Shown: positions 8,021 through 15,916 of the stretch, piece after piece
How the letters are laid out: each line of letters starts with the position of its first letter
How positions within the stretch are numbered: the stretch's first letter is position 1
DNA from: Cudoniella acicularis
Taxonomy: Eukaryota > Ascomycota > Leotiomycetes > Helotiales > Helotiaceae
Direction: 5' to 3'
Assembly: GCA_013054445.1 (NCBI GenBank)
Contig: JAAMPI010001329.1
Location: 1 to 15,916, forward strand
Length of the DNA: 15,916 bases
Notes under the pieces: generated by a model
Told to the model about the DNA's origin: nothing
What the model saw: only the letters and a program-made list of their open reading frames with translations
Databases searched by the model: none
Position numbers and translations under genes: made by a program

Positions 8021-9198
8021 TCATCGAACCTCGTACTCGGATTGACAAGAAAACTGTCTAGAGAATAGCATATTGTACCGTCCAGTCTCATCGTCACGGA
8101 TAGGCGTGGGCTCCGGCTTATTTGCAAGCCGGTTAGTGAAGCCAGAAGATAGCAGTAAACCCATGATCCTTGCCGTCTTAATGTTCTTTATCGTCTCCAC
8201 AGATAAGTCTCCAACTTCGTCTCGAAATGCGCTCCAAAAGGTGTCCTGCAGAGCCCCGTAATCTTCGTATTGCCGCCACCCGTTCTTGAGATGAAGTGCA
8301 CCCGTAAGAGCTTGCAGAGAATGAAGATTCTGGCCAAAAGGGCGGATTTCAGCTTCTGCCCAGTCTATAACACCATTCAGGTGGCAAGACGTCTTATCCA
8401 CCATGATATTACAGGACCCAAAATCGTGATGGAGAAGAACCATTGGCAGAGAGAGAATTGCCTCCATTGAATCAAGGCATTTCTGTATAGCGTAATGAAA
8501 TCGAGTCGGTAGAGAGTGGAGTAGCAGCTGCAGTTCCTTGGTATATGTCCGGCGTAGATTCTCGCGGTAGTCTGCATCAACCTCTTGAGGGGCTTTCCAT
8601 GAGAGGGCAAAGAAACTGTAATCAATTAGCACTTCCGTTAAGAAATATACCTCCATGGCGACCTTTTGATGTGTTTCAGATACTATCGTAGTCATATTCA
8701 CTAAAATGACCAAACGCTAGATCTGCTGGAGTGGTAAAGGAAGACGGAGGGTGAACCATACTGTGCTACGTCTCTCATGAGCGTTTTTCGCCAAACGAAG
8801 TTCAGGTCCGAATTTTTGGGGAAGCCATTTGCAAGAACAAAATCCAGATAGCTGATACCCGGTATCCGATTCATAACGTAGATGAAAAGGGGTTCTTTCC
8901 CACCTCCTCCCAATTGTCCGTGGAATGAAGCGTTTGGGGCTAGGAAGCCATATATTTCTCGCGCTAGAGCCGTAATCTCTGATTTAAGCATCAAAGACTT
9001 GAGACGGAACTGGACAACGAATTCGAATTCAGGTCCAGCGTAGACCGAGTAGCTGCAGTTGCCTTGCACGGTCACAGGGTCAACTTCCCCCCCAACAAGG
9101 TCTTTGGCCTTAGTGTCGCATACTTCACGAGTCGCAGATGTCTGTGAGAAGAATTCTGCAATTGCAATATCCAAGGAATATTCTGGGTAGGCAGACAT
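8021..9198 (-). CDS. APH/choline-kinase-like phosphotransferase (343 aa)
   Basis: Two exons: 9198-8762 and 8615-8021, with a 146-nt intron (donor GTATGG, GCTAAT branch, TTACAG acceptor, phase 2). Splicing joins MRDVA-H to FFALSWKAPQ, a continuous stretch typical of fungal members of the phosphotransferase enzyme family (PF01636). The catalytic loop is H208-H-D210-F-G-S-C-N215 (HxDxxxxN), followed by G-V-I-D230-W-A-E, so the catalytic Asp, the Asn and the second metal-binding Asp are present. I chose ATG 9198 because the frame above it is only read-through and the pseudogene at 3935 starts at nearly the same relative place. Fungal genomes carry many such proteins and few have known substrates, so no antibiotic resistance should be inferred. 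It is probably a cytosolic ATP-dependent small-molecule or protein kinase. It converges with copy 3, 169 nt apart. Confidence 0.85.
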
Positions 9199-9346
9199 AG
9201 CAGCAAAGGAGCCTCGAATCGCACACTGTTTTGCTGAAATGGTAGAATGGAATAGTTGGAGCCTTGGCGTACAGCGCACGCGGAGAAGAATGGTCTCCGG
9301 ATCGATCAGAGAGGGTCTCGGATCGGATAATCTTTCTGCCCGAGAT

Positions 9347-9410
9347 TTACCTACATCCCAATTAATGCTTGTGACTTCTATATGAATAGCCAATACACTG
9401 CAAGCATCCC
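9347..9410 (+). repeat. Dispersed repeat, copy B
   Basis: Counterpart of 6424-6495 (CCCAATTAAT, CTTGTGAC, ATGAATAG, CTGCAAGCATCCC in the same order). It lies upstream of the APH kinase start and directly left of the reverse-oriented array fragment. Confidence 0.6.
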
Positions 9411-9423
9411 AAAAAGGGTCGCA

Positions 9424-9590
9424 GATCGAGGTCACTAAGGAGGTGGCGAAATCCGAGGCCTATGCAGAGGACGGTCCAGAGCTGAGTGAGCGAGGGTAAA
9501 GATCACCGAGGAGGTGGTCGCAAATTGAGGTCACCGAAGAGGTGGGCAAAAGACTCGAGCGAGCGAAAATAAAGATGTATTCCGCAATCG
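9424..9590. repeat. Array-related repeat in reverse orientation
   Basis: Reverse-complementing this stretch gives CACCTCTTCGGTGACCTC, CACCTCCTCGGTGATCTT and GCTCACTCAG in the order of the 541-956 units, with about two and a half units. The two blocks lie about 8.5 kb apart, inverted, outside the kinase and unknown-family genes. Confidence 0.75.
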
Positions 9591-9690
9591 GCGCTGGGAT
9601 TGACGCCCTTCCCTCGGATCAGGCCCCAAACCTGTACCACCGTACGATGGTACAGCGAGTAAGTACGATAGTAGGCAGCAGCATCGGCTA
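9500..9690 (+). other. Open stretch after the repeat, possible decayed coding trace
   Basis: One frame runs from about 9500 to TAA near 9690. It reads SQIEVTEEVGKRLERAKIKM, then YSAIGAGIDALPSDQAPNLY and VQRVSTIVGSSIG. The text looks protein-like and the repeat supplies the T-E-E-V part, hinting that the ~65-nt repeat once coded. No start codon or known domain; low confidence. Confidence 0.25.
9633..9654. repeat. Near-perfect 22-nt palindrome
   Basis: TGTACCAC, a CGTACG core and ATGGTACA form a 22-nt inverted repeat with one mismatched pair. It could be a hairpin or a dimeric protein-binding site; there is no link to a specific gene. Confidence 0.6.
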
Positions 9691-9719
9691 ACAAGATACC
9701 GCTGGATACCAACTAATCT

Positions 9720-10070
9720 TTATTTAGCCTAGCGCCAACTGATGTCACCAGCGCAGCTTCCGTTGCGCAAACTTTCCGTCTCCAAAGTTGGCATTCCATC
9801 GTCAGAGCTGACCTAAACCAGCTCGACTTCTACGTTTTCTTGGATGAGCTAGTCTCAGATGTGAGTGGTTCCGGAGGAAGGGATGCTACGTTCGCGAAAT
9901 GACAAAAATAGTAATGGTTGCCGCTGCCATATTTCATCCCAAACTCTAGCGCATTTCATCTCCAACCACCCCTCGTCTGGCGCTGTATCTCTGACTCTTC
10001 CTTCCACCTCCATCCATCAACCCCGGCGGCAATATAAACCCACTTGTTACCCCTCCTTCTTCCAGTCGAT
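9720..10070 (+). promoter_or_regulatory. Upstream region of the DUF7924 gene
   Basis: About 350 nt without a convincing gene. A TATAAA string at 10033-10038 lies 33 nt before the ATG and pyrimidine-rich stretches flank it (about 9960-10015 and 10041-10065), as in many fungal promoters. The short frame beginning near 9865 is open by chance and crosses the real exon 1 in another frame. Confidence 0.4.
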
Positions 10071-11921
10071 ATGGCTTCGCGTCAAGCAAAACGAAACATC
10101 CAAAAAGTTGAGCGGCAACCCTCAGTGCCAAAAGACCAAGGTTAGCCATTCGTCCCTGTTACTGCGTACTTTGACTGATCATTATAGGGAAGCGGCCTCA
10201 AGTTATCAAGAAGGGACGACCGCAGTTACCTTCTCGTAAGAGCGCACGCCTGGAGGAGATACAACGCCCCCAAGAACGAACTGTATCCAAAGACAGGAAT
10301 ACCGAACCAAAGCACCCAATTGCCTCCCCAACCAGCAACACTCCCGGCAAAGAGGCATGTCACTCTCGTTCTGCTATGCTATAAAGCTAACTCAAGTCAA
10401 GTTTGCACAGAATCTATTGGCTCCTCTGCAAGATAAGGATCGAAAACGAAAACGAGCGCAAGAACCCGAAGAACCACCCGTTTGCGCGCCAACCAAGCGC
10501 CTTCGAAAGCGATCACGAACATCTGTTGCACACTCGGCTTTTGAGGATACATTTGGCCAGTCGACGGCTGATGGTGTTGCCGATAACAAGATCAATCCAA
10601 TCGATTATTGGATTGAGAAGCAAAGGTGGCCCAAGAAATACTTCGAACAAGACTATCAGACTAGGAGGGATTTCGAAAAGGACAGCTGGCTTGAGGAATA
10701 CTGGGAGCCAGAGAACAACATGAATCACCTACTTGCAAGGAAGAAGTCGTCATCGTCCCTTCGCGGCAGACAATCCGAAGCTAGCTCTACTGGCTCTAGC
10801 GATCAAAAGCCAAGGGACGTCAAAAGTGCTCCATACCAAGATGCGCGTTATGAAACTATACTTGCGACCAAAGGCAGCTTCATGGGCAAATCCGAATTAG
10901 GTGTCACGGCTACGAGCAAGAGCTTTTGCCGAACCCTCCTCGAGAGCGAGCAAACATTTCCTGGCGATTCCTTGTTTCGTGATGATCTATTCGAAGAAAC
11001 CTGCGAGATGGTACGGAACAAAAATGAGGCCAGAGTTGTCCGGGATATTTCACCATTAATAGTCCCTCCCGCAGAAGTCCTAGCCATACGCGGCGCCAAA
11101 CATCTCAAAATTCTGATCGAAAGTGTGAATGAAGCTGGAACAATTCCATCCCCATCACCAAGACCCGTCCGCAACCCGACTACTCCGTAGCATTCAGGCG
11201 GGAGGCGTTCACGGAAGATCAGCTCAAAAGGATTGAGCCTTTCGTGGGCGAGCTCACAGAAACTTCTTTCTTAATGGCCACGTACTCCATGTACTTCCCG
11301 TTCTTCACCTGCGAAGCAAAGTGTGGTGCTGCAGCACTTGATATCGCAGACAGACAAAATGCTCATAGCATGACAATGGCGGTGAGGGGTATAGTCGAAC
11401 TCTTCAGGCTTGTGAAGCGCGAAAAAGAGCTCCATCGACAAATCCTCGCCTTCTCAATCTCGCATGATCACAGTTCGGTGAGAATCTACGGCCATTATCC
11501 CCTAGTCGATGGAGACAAGACCACCTTCTACCGCCACCCAATCCATAAATTCGATTTCACGGCAATGGAAGGCAAGGAGAAGTGGACGGCATACAAGTTC
11601 ACGAAGAACGTCTACGACATATGGATGCCGGATCACTTTAAAAGAATCTGCTCGGTAATCGATACGTTACCACCCGATATAAATTTTGAGGTCTCGCAGC
11701 AATCCGAGCCAGGGGAATCCGGACTTTCACAGGGGTTGGAGAGCCACCATCTCTCTGACTATTCAAGCCAGGATACCGCATCTCTGCAGGAGGAAGCTGA
11801 CAGTCAATCTAGCCGTTTTTCTTCACGAGATGTCACCCCGCACACTTCTGTCTCTGAACGGATCGAGGGGAGAGTATTAAAAAAGGCAAGGAAAAGGGGC
11901 CCGCCTGTGGAATTACATTAG
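10071..11921 (+). CDS. DUF7924-domain fungal protein, one-base frame break
   Basis: Exon 1 is 10071-10140 (MASRQAKRNIQKVERQPSV). Intron 1 is 10141-10187 (GTTAGC donor, CTGAT branch, ATAG). Exon 2 is 10188-10354, intron 2 is 10355-10410 with a GC donor, and exon 3 is 10411-11921. Landmarks are PIDYWIEKQRWPKKYF in the N-terminal half, then RPQPDYSVAF, YFPFFTCEAKCG, DIADRQNAHSM, FRLVKREKELH, FSISHDHSSVRIYGHYP and NVYDIWMPDHFKRI, the series I know from DUF7924 proteins. Basic runs (RKRKR, KRLRKRSR, KKARKR) suggest nuclear location. PD and E-x-K, 45 residues apart, resemble a PD-(D/E)xK nuclease core, which is inference. At about 11136 the frame changes: GTG AAT GAA GCT is followed by GG, where one extra T would give Trp and continue into NNSIPITK. 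It is therefore either a recent pseudogene or a one-base sequence error. Expected length is about 582 aa if the frame were continuous. Confidence 0.8.
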
Positions 11922-12059
11922 GACGGGAAGACTAATTTGATTTCGACTATTACTAATTGAACTTCAAATCACGCAAGACATGAAACCAAGACCGAGTTCT
12001 TATAGTTGAAATACCTCTACATCTTCCGCACAATCCCTAGCATAACCCAGAAACTTTAG
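11922..12059. other. Short convergent spacer
   Basis: 138 nt between the stop of the DUF7924 gene and the 3' end of the minus-strand gene. AT-rich, nothing else seen. Confidence 0.4.
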
Positions 12060-13296
12060 TCATTTGCTATACCTGTACCGGGCTACTCTCTGATGATGCA
12101 AGGTCCAAGTGTACCTTCGAGTCTCTATCAAATCTTTGTGCCGTCTCTCTAATGACAAATGCCTATCTAATAACACTTCCGATTGATTATCTAACATCCC
12201 ACCTTTATACAAGTGATCGAATTCCTGCTCTACTTTCTCTATTTGTCTTTCATTCTCCGCGATCAGGCAATCAAGAGCAAACAGAGAAGTATAAAAGAGG
12301 CCGCTTGCAAAAGGCTCTATCTCACGGTCCAAAATGAACTGTTGAAAATCCGCCAAACAAATGCGTCGTCGTCTAAGCGTATTCCGAGTTTCCTAGATAG
12401 GATCATTTATCTTCATCTCACCCTTACGTAAGCGATGAAACACCTGCGCTGTCTCTACCAGCTCTGCTTTAGTTGCTTTAATGAGGATATCGATGCCCAA
12501 GATCGCCCCCTTGTGCTTCTTAAGCAGGGGTTCGTCATCTTTATCTGCGATAGCGGTTTCTGAGTCTGCTAATCGTTAGCAGAGTTGAGGCGAAATAGAG
12601 ATACGAGTCTTACTGGTATCGTCATCATAAGTGATAGACTCATCCATTTCCTCAAACGTCCGCTTAAATCTTGAATGTCGAGACTTGTCTTCTGATAATT
12701 AGTAGCAACCCGTTCCTGAATGTTTTGTTAATGATTAACAAGCGCTAGTAAATCATTCCTGGATCTCTCACCTAGCGAAAGTGGCTCGTTGGAGTCACTA
12801 ACCTCTTCGATGGAATTATTGATGATGCGCTCAGTCCCACCGGTGATGGCAGTGTCATTCGAAATACCTTCTGCCACCAGAATTCTTGAAGGATCTTCAG
12901 CCATTAGTAGGTTCTTTGCAGAATTTTCCGCTGGTTGGTAGCCTCTAGATGGATTGTTCGTGGTTAATCGGCCGTTGGACGGGCTTTCCAAGGCTGGCGG
13001 AGAAATTGGCAGATTCTTCGCTGTCGAGGGTTCTCCGGAAGCACCTCCTCCAGTTGGTAGGTCAGTTTGAAGGCCAAAAGGTTTCTGCTGTCGGGAGGCG
13101 CATTCCGGTGTTAGCGGTCCCGTGGAGAGGCTTGGGGTTGGCGAATCTTTGAGAGCTTCTCCTAATGCCAGGTCTGTCGAGATGGTCTGAGAACGTGAGT
13201 GGCGTTTAGAGCATCTTTCTGAATCTAAAGGGTGTTTTACTGGAGTTCATGCCGCTATGGTAGAGGATTTCCTCTTGATGATATGAGGAAGGCCAT
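12060..13296 (-). CDS. Putative multi-exon gene, unknown, possibly decaying
   Basis: A long frame on the minus strand (about 13240 to 12772) is Ser/Pro/Thr/Asn-rich (KDSPTPSLSTGPLTPEC, ISPPALESPSNGRL). A phase-1 intron at 12771-12692 (GTGAGA donor, GCTACTAAT branch, TATCAG) removes a TAA and restores the next frame, EDKSRHSRFKRTFEEMDES. A second intron at 12613-12569 or 12566 (GTAAGA donor, GCTAAC branch, TTAGCAG acceptor) removes another TAA and keeps the frame into DSETAIADKDDEPLLKKHK. The C-terminal part (ADFQQFILDREIEPFASGLF, then AENERQIEKVEQEFDHLYKG) looks coiled-coil. TAG at 12395-12393 remains; nearby GTAAGG/GTGAGA donors exist but no splice I tried restores the frame. At the 5' end, ATG 13296 is followed by TAG at 13257 and a further frame change. 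I recognise no family. It is either a real gene with introns I cannot resolve or one hit by RIP. Confidence 0.4.
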
Positions 13297-14060
13297 ATGA
13301 AGTATTCTGAGCAGATCTAGTGGTGACAAAAACAAGATAAGTAATATTGACTGCATATTGGAATAAAGGCTAGTAGAACATTTGGAAAACGTGGTGGACT
13401 TTATATAATGTGTGCGTAGTCAAAGCTTGCACCTTCCCAACAACCAGAGGTCCGGTTTGTCCTAACACCAAGTTTGTGGCATGAAAATAGGATTCGTAAT
13501 AGGCTTAGCTCACTACTCGGCATAATGGATACCAAAAATCTGAAGCAGATGTTAGGGGTATCGCAAGGCAGAATCACATTCTATTACCTTGTATAATGTA
13601 CATCGAGCCGCTAGGATGGGAGCTACGTATTAGCTAACAGTTTGCTTCATGATGTTATCCAGATAAGGCACAGGAATCAGAAGCATGTAGGGCTGATTTG
13701 TGCGTCTAATTTGGGTTGATGGCTGGCGAATTTTGGACAGTTAGCCCTAGTGGCAGCGTCGGTGTGAATAACGGGATATGTATTATGTATCACACAACCG
13801 GAGGCGCCGGTACACCCTCACACATCACGTACCGCCTCCCTGGGGTTATTCTCTAGGAGACACCGAGCCCTGCCGCATCCTCACTCTCTTCTAGGTCACC
13901 TCGTCAGAGATCAAGCTGTGCAAGGTTCTCATCCTTCCCCGATAGCTATATTCATATTATACTAAGGGGCAGGCTATGCCGAGTGCCACCAACGCCCCCT
14001 CCTCTATAATATCATTCCTCGTTCTATTAGTCTCAAGACGCTTAGGAATCACGTTAGCCG
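13297..14060. other. TA-rich intergenic DNA, no gene recognised
   Basis: No sustained frame. A short inverted repeat, ACCGG-AGGCG-CCGGT, lies at about 13797-13811. Composition and dinucleotide texture are like the other RIP-mutated stretches. Confidence 0.4.
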
Positions 14061-14068
14061 TCGTATAC

Positions 14069-14760
14069 CTAAACCCCTCTAATTAATACAATTTTGCCAT
14101 AGACGTGATTCTGCCTTGCTATGTTTTGGATTTCCCTAGTATATAGGAAGTAATCTTGATATAAACCCCTTCATCCTCGCAACTCCGCCACTAGATGAAC
14201 TAACGTAATACTGGCCCTGCTCTGTATAAATTTCCTAGCAATATAGGGCATACCAAAGTTATATCATCCTTTCCCGGCGTAACTTTATCTATATATGAAT
14301 TTCAACTACTCAGGATCAACGCTAATTCCGAGACCCCTCTACTAGTACAGCTTGCCGCCGAGATGAGTCTGCCTCGTATTACTTGCGTGGCTCTCCTATA
14401 ATCCACGATGCTTCCCTTGGCCTAGTCTCACCGCTGCATAGATCTTACGACAGCCAACCTCGTCGTTATATAAATCATGAGAGGGTCAGCCGACACAGAA
14501 GTCATCCAACAGCCCTCCTCGATCAATGCACCGCCGCTGACATGACGCTGCCTGGCTTGCTACATGATCTCAGCACCTCGTGTTGCTTGCGTGGCTCTCC
14601 TGCTGAACCTAATCATGAATCTTCCCTTGGCCTAGTCTCGCCGCTACATGAATCGCACGACAGCCAACAGGCGCACTAGTAACCGTAAACCCTCCCGTCA
14701 ATACAACTCTGCCGCCGAGATGATTCTGCCTTGCCTTGCCCAGCCTGCTTATATGAAATT
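14069..14760 (+). repeat. Degenerate repeat, ~178-nt period
   Basis: A recurring block of the form ACCCCTCTA-(n)-CAA/CAG-CTTGCCGCCGAGATGA-TTCTGCC begins near 14073, 14333, 14512 and 14689 (spacings about 260, 179 and 177). Between the later copies a second block recurs, CTTGCGTGGCTCTCCT at 14382 and again at 14586, followed by CTTCCCTTGGCCTAGTCTC and GACAGCCAAC. The copies are diverged. It is probably an old satellite or tandemly duplicated transposon piece, and no frame stays open across it. Confidence 0.7.
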
Positions 14761-15434
14761 CTCTGCTCCTCGGGCAGACGGAGCCTTAGTATAAATCTTT
14801 CCTTAATATGATTTCATACCAGCTGTCGTAACCCTCAATATCTTGCCTAATCTTATATGAATAGTACCCTTCCTAGGAGCGGCACCGGACATTATATTCC
14901 CATTCCCTGGCATAACCCTGCTGGTAAGAGGATTGCACATCGTCTCGTATGAATAGTGACATATTGGTAGAGAGCACCAGACGATGACACCTCAGATTTG
15001 TACTGTCGTTGGTTCGGACTTTTGAAACTACATAGAATTATCTTTCGACGGTCTTTATAGGGTAGTATCGTGCATATTTGAGCACGAATTCTTGTAGTAG
15101 AGAGGAGTTGAATAGGTAGTTAACACATTGACGCGATATATTCGTATACGATGAGGTTGAATTTGTGAAGTTCGCTAAAGTTGGGAGGTGCGGCTCTGGC
15201 TAATAGGGGATCTAGGATTGGCTCCGAAGGATCCTTGACTGACTTTTTCCAATTTTAACTAGCGGTAGTCGTAGCCGAGGAGCCGAAACAGGTCGTCTTC
15301 GGCGCTGGTCCGTCCACTACCGCTCTCACCTTCGACTCACCCTTGCTCACCTTGACTCACCCAAAATTGCCGGTAAAGCAGCTCTGCTCACCTTTCCGAA
15401 CAGAAACGGATTTTCTTCATGTCAGGATTGGCGT
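14761..15434. other. Intergenic, no gene recognised
   Basis: TA-rich up to about 15260, then more balanced. At about 15325-15395 a loose run of CTCACCTT/GACTCACC strings recalls the 541-956 array but is too short to assign. The more balanced part probably contains the promoter of the next gene. Confidence 0.4.
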
Positions 15435-15455
15435 GTGATAATCATCTGTTATCAC
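15435..15455. promoter_or_regulatory. Palindromic pair of GATA-factor sites
   Basis: GTGATAA and TTATCAC form a perfect 7-bp inverted repeat with a 7-nt spacer. It gives two HGATAR-type cores facing each other, 38-58 nt before the ATG at 15493. Fungal GATA factors (nitrogen, iron and light regulators) bind such cores. The longer iron-repressor consensus is not present, so which factor would bind is open. Confidence 0.45.
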
Positions 15456-15492
15456 TAATCAATAGACGCAAAAACTGATATGACTAATACCC

Positions 15493-15916
15493 ATGGCAGT
15501 CTCATCTACTCTCGCCCTTTTTTTTAATCCTCCTCGCCATCCCTATCACGGTATCCGGTCTCACGACCTTCACGCCCACACCCTCGGACCTCTGCAGTAT
15601 CCGTGGCGATGGTGATATCTATGGGATTGGAATCCGATTAGGGTATTATTTGCAATGGGTACTTATACATTCACCCTTCCATACATTCCCTTCCCTCCTT
15701 CCCATCCAACCAGAAACACTATCAAAATCAAGCTGTGCGAAACAGTAAATCACATTGCTGAATCAAAATAGCTCTCCATCCTCCTAAAACCCCATCTCAG
15801 CACCGAATCCTCATTCGACGCCCTCCCCTACATTCGCCAGACAAACAATATTCTGACCATCGCGTTATACACCACCATCTTCACTTCTCTATCGCCATCC
15901 ACTCAAGGTTCCCTTT
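15493..15916 (+). CDS. 5' part of a multi-spanning membrane protein gene (runs off the window)
   Basis: ATG 15493 encodes MAVSSTLALF. After the T8 run (15518-15525) the sensible frame is shifted by one: LILLAIPITVSGLTTFTPTP, then DLCSIRGDGDIYGIGIRLGYYLQW. A 113-nt phase-0 intron follows (15659-15771; GTACTT donor, GCTGA branch, ATAG acceptor). Exon 2 reads LSILLKPHLSTESSFDALPY, then IRQTNNILTIALYTTIFTSL. A hydrophobic leader followed by C-x4-GD-IYG-GIR-G-YLQW, an intron and then a TNN-hydrophobic helix is a pattern I know from uncharacterised ascomycete multi-pass membrane proteins. With seven Ts instead of eight the ATG would be in frame, so this is a one-base insertion, a homopolymer error or an unrecognised start. 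No ATG exists in the second frame upstream of the leader. Function unknown. Confidence 0.7.

Noticed and set aside
9199..9435. N-terminal extension of the APH kinase
   Set aside because: The frame is open but starts only at a GTG and overlaps dispersed-repeat DNA. The pseudogene relative begins at the position matching ATG 9198.
12949..13152. Plus-strand open frame
   Set aside because: It mirrors the longer minus-strand frame that joins through a good intron. The plus version has no supporting signals.
14383..14679. Plus-strand frame of 98 codons
   Set aside because: It lies inside the degenerate repeat, starts without ATG support and is not open in the other repeat copies.
1..15916. tRNA or rRNA genes
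   Set aside because: I saw no cloverleaf with conserved T-loop GGTTCGAATCC-like sequence and no rRNA-like stretch, though a covariance search was not possible.

Overview
The window reads as an accessory or subtelomere-like stretch of a filamentous ascomycete (Pezizomycotina) genome. The evidence is short GT-AG introns of about 45-150 nt with CTAAC-type branch sites and YAG acceptors, fungal-restricted protein families (APH-like kinase, DUF7924), and large TA-rich tracts where C-to-T and G-to-A changes have turned Gln, Arg and Trp codons into stops. That pattern is what repeat-induced point mutation (RIP) leaves. Only parts of the window look like healthy genes: about 7.0-9.2 kb, 10.0-11.9 kb and the last 0.4 kb.

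Layout: 1-540 no gene seen; 541-956 a degenerate ~65-nt tandem array; 983-2024 remains of an unknown gene (+); 2174-2965 copy 1 of an unrecognised ~250-aa protein family (-), decayed; 2994-3278 and 3376-3639 short coding traces; 3935-4969 an APH-kinase pseudogene (+) with 11 stops and no frameshift; 5244-6049 copy 2 of the unknown family (-), decayed; 6050-7047 a divergent intergenic region with a poly-T run, a dispersed repeat and a promoter; 7048-7851 copy 3 (+), intact; 8021-9198 an intact APH-like kinase gene (-); 9424-9590 a reverse-oriented piece of the 541-956 repeat; 10071-11921 a DUF7924 gene (+) with a GC-AG intron and one apparent missing base; 12060-13296 a poorly resolved, possibly decaying multi-exon gene (-); 13300-15400 RIP-like DNA with a degenerate ~178-nt repeat; 15493-end the 5' part of a multi-spanning membrane protein gene (+), with an apparent one-base shift in a T8 run.

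The most interesting structure is a two-gene module: an APH-like kinase and the unknown-family gene lying tail to tail. It occurs twice in inverted orientation around a centre near 6550: APH pseudogene(+)/copy 2(-) on the left and copy 3(+)/APH(-) on the right. The left module is mutated to death and the right one is open. A third unknown-family gene (copy 1) has lost its start codon and splice donor, both by G-to-A changes. The unknown family has a conserved H-x2-H-G-H motif, a G-H-I-F motif and an N-E-x-H motif. A cysteine pair is present in copies 1 and 3, and both cysteines are missing from copy 2. I do not recognise its function.
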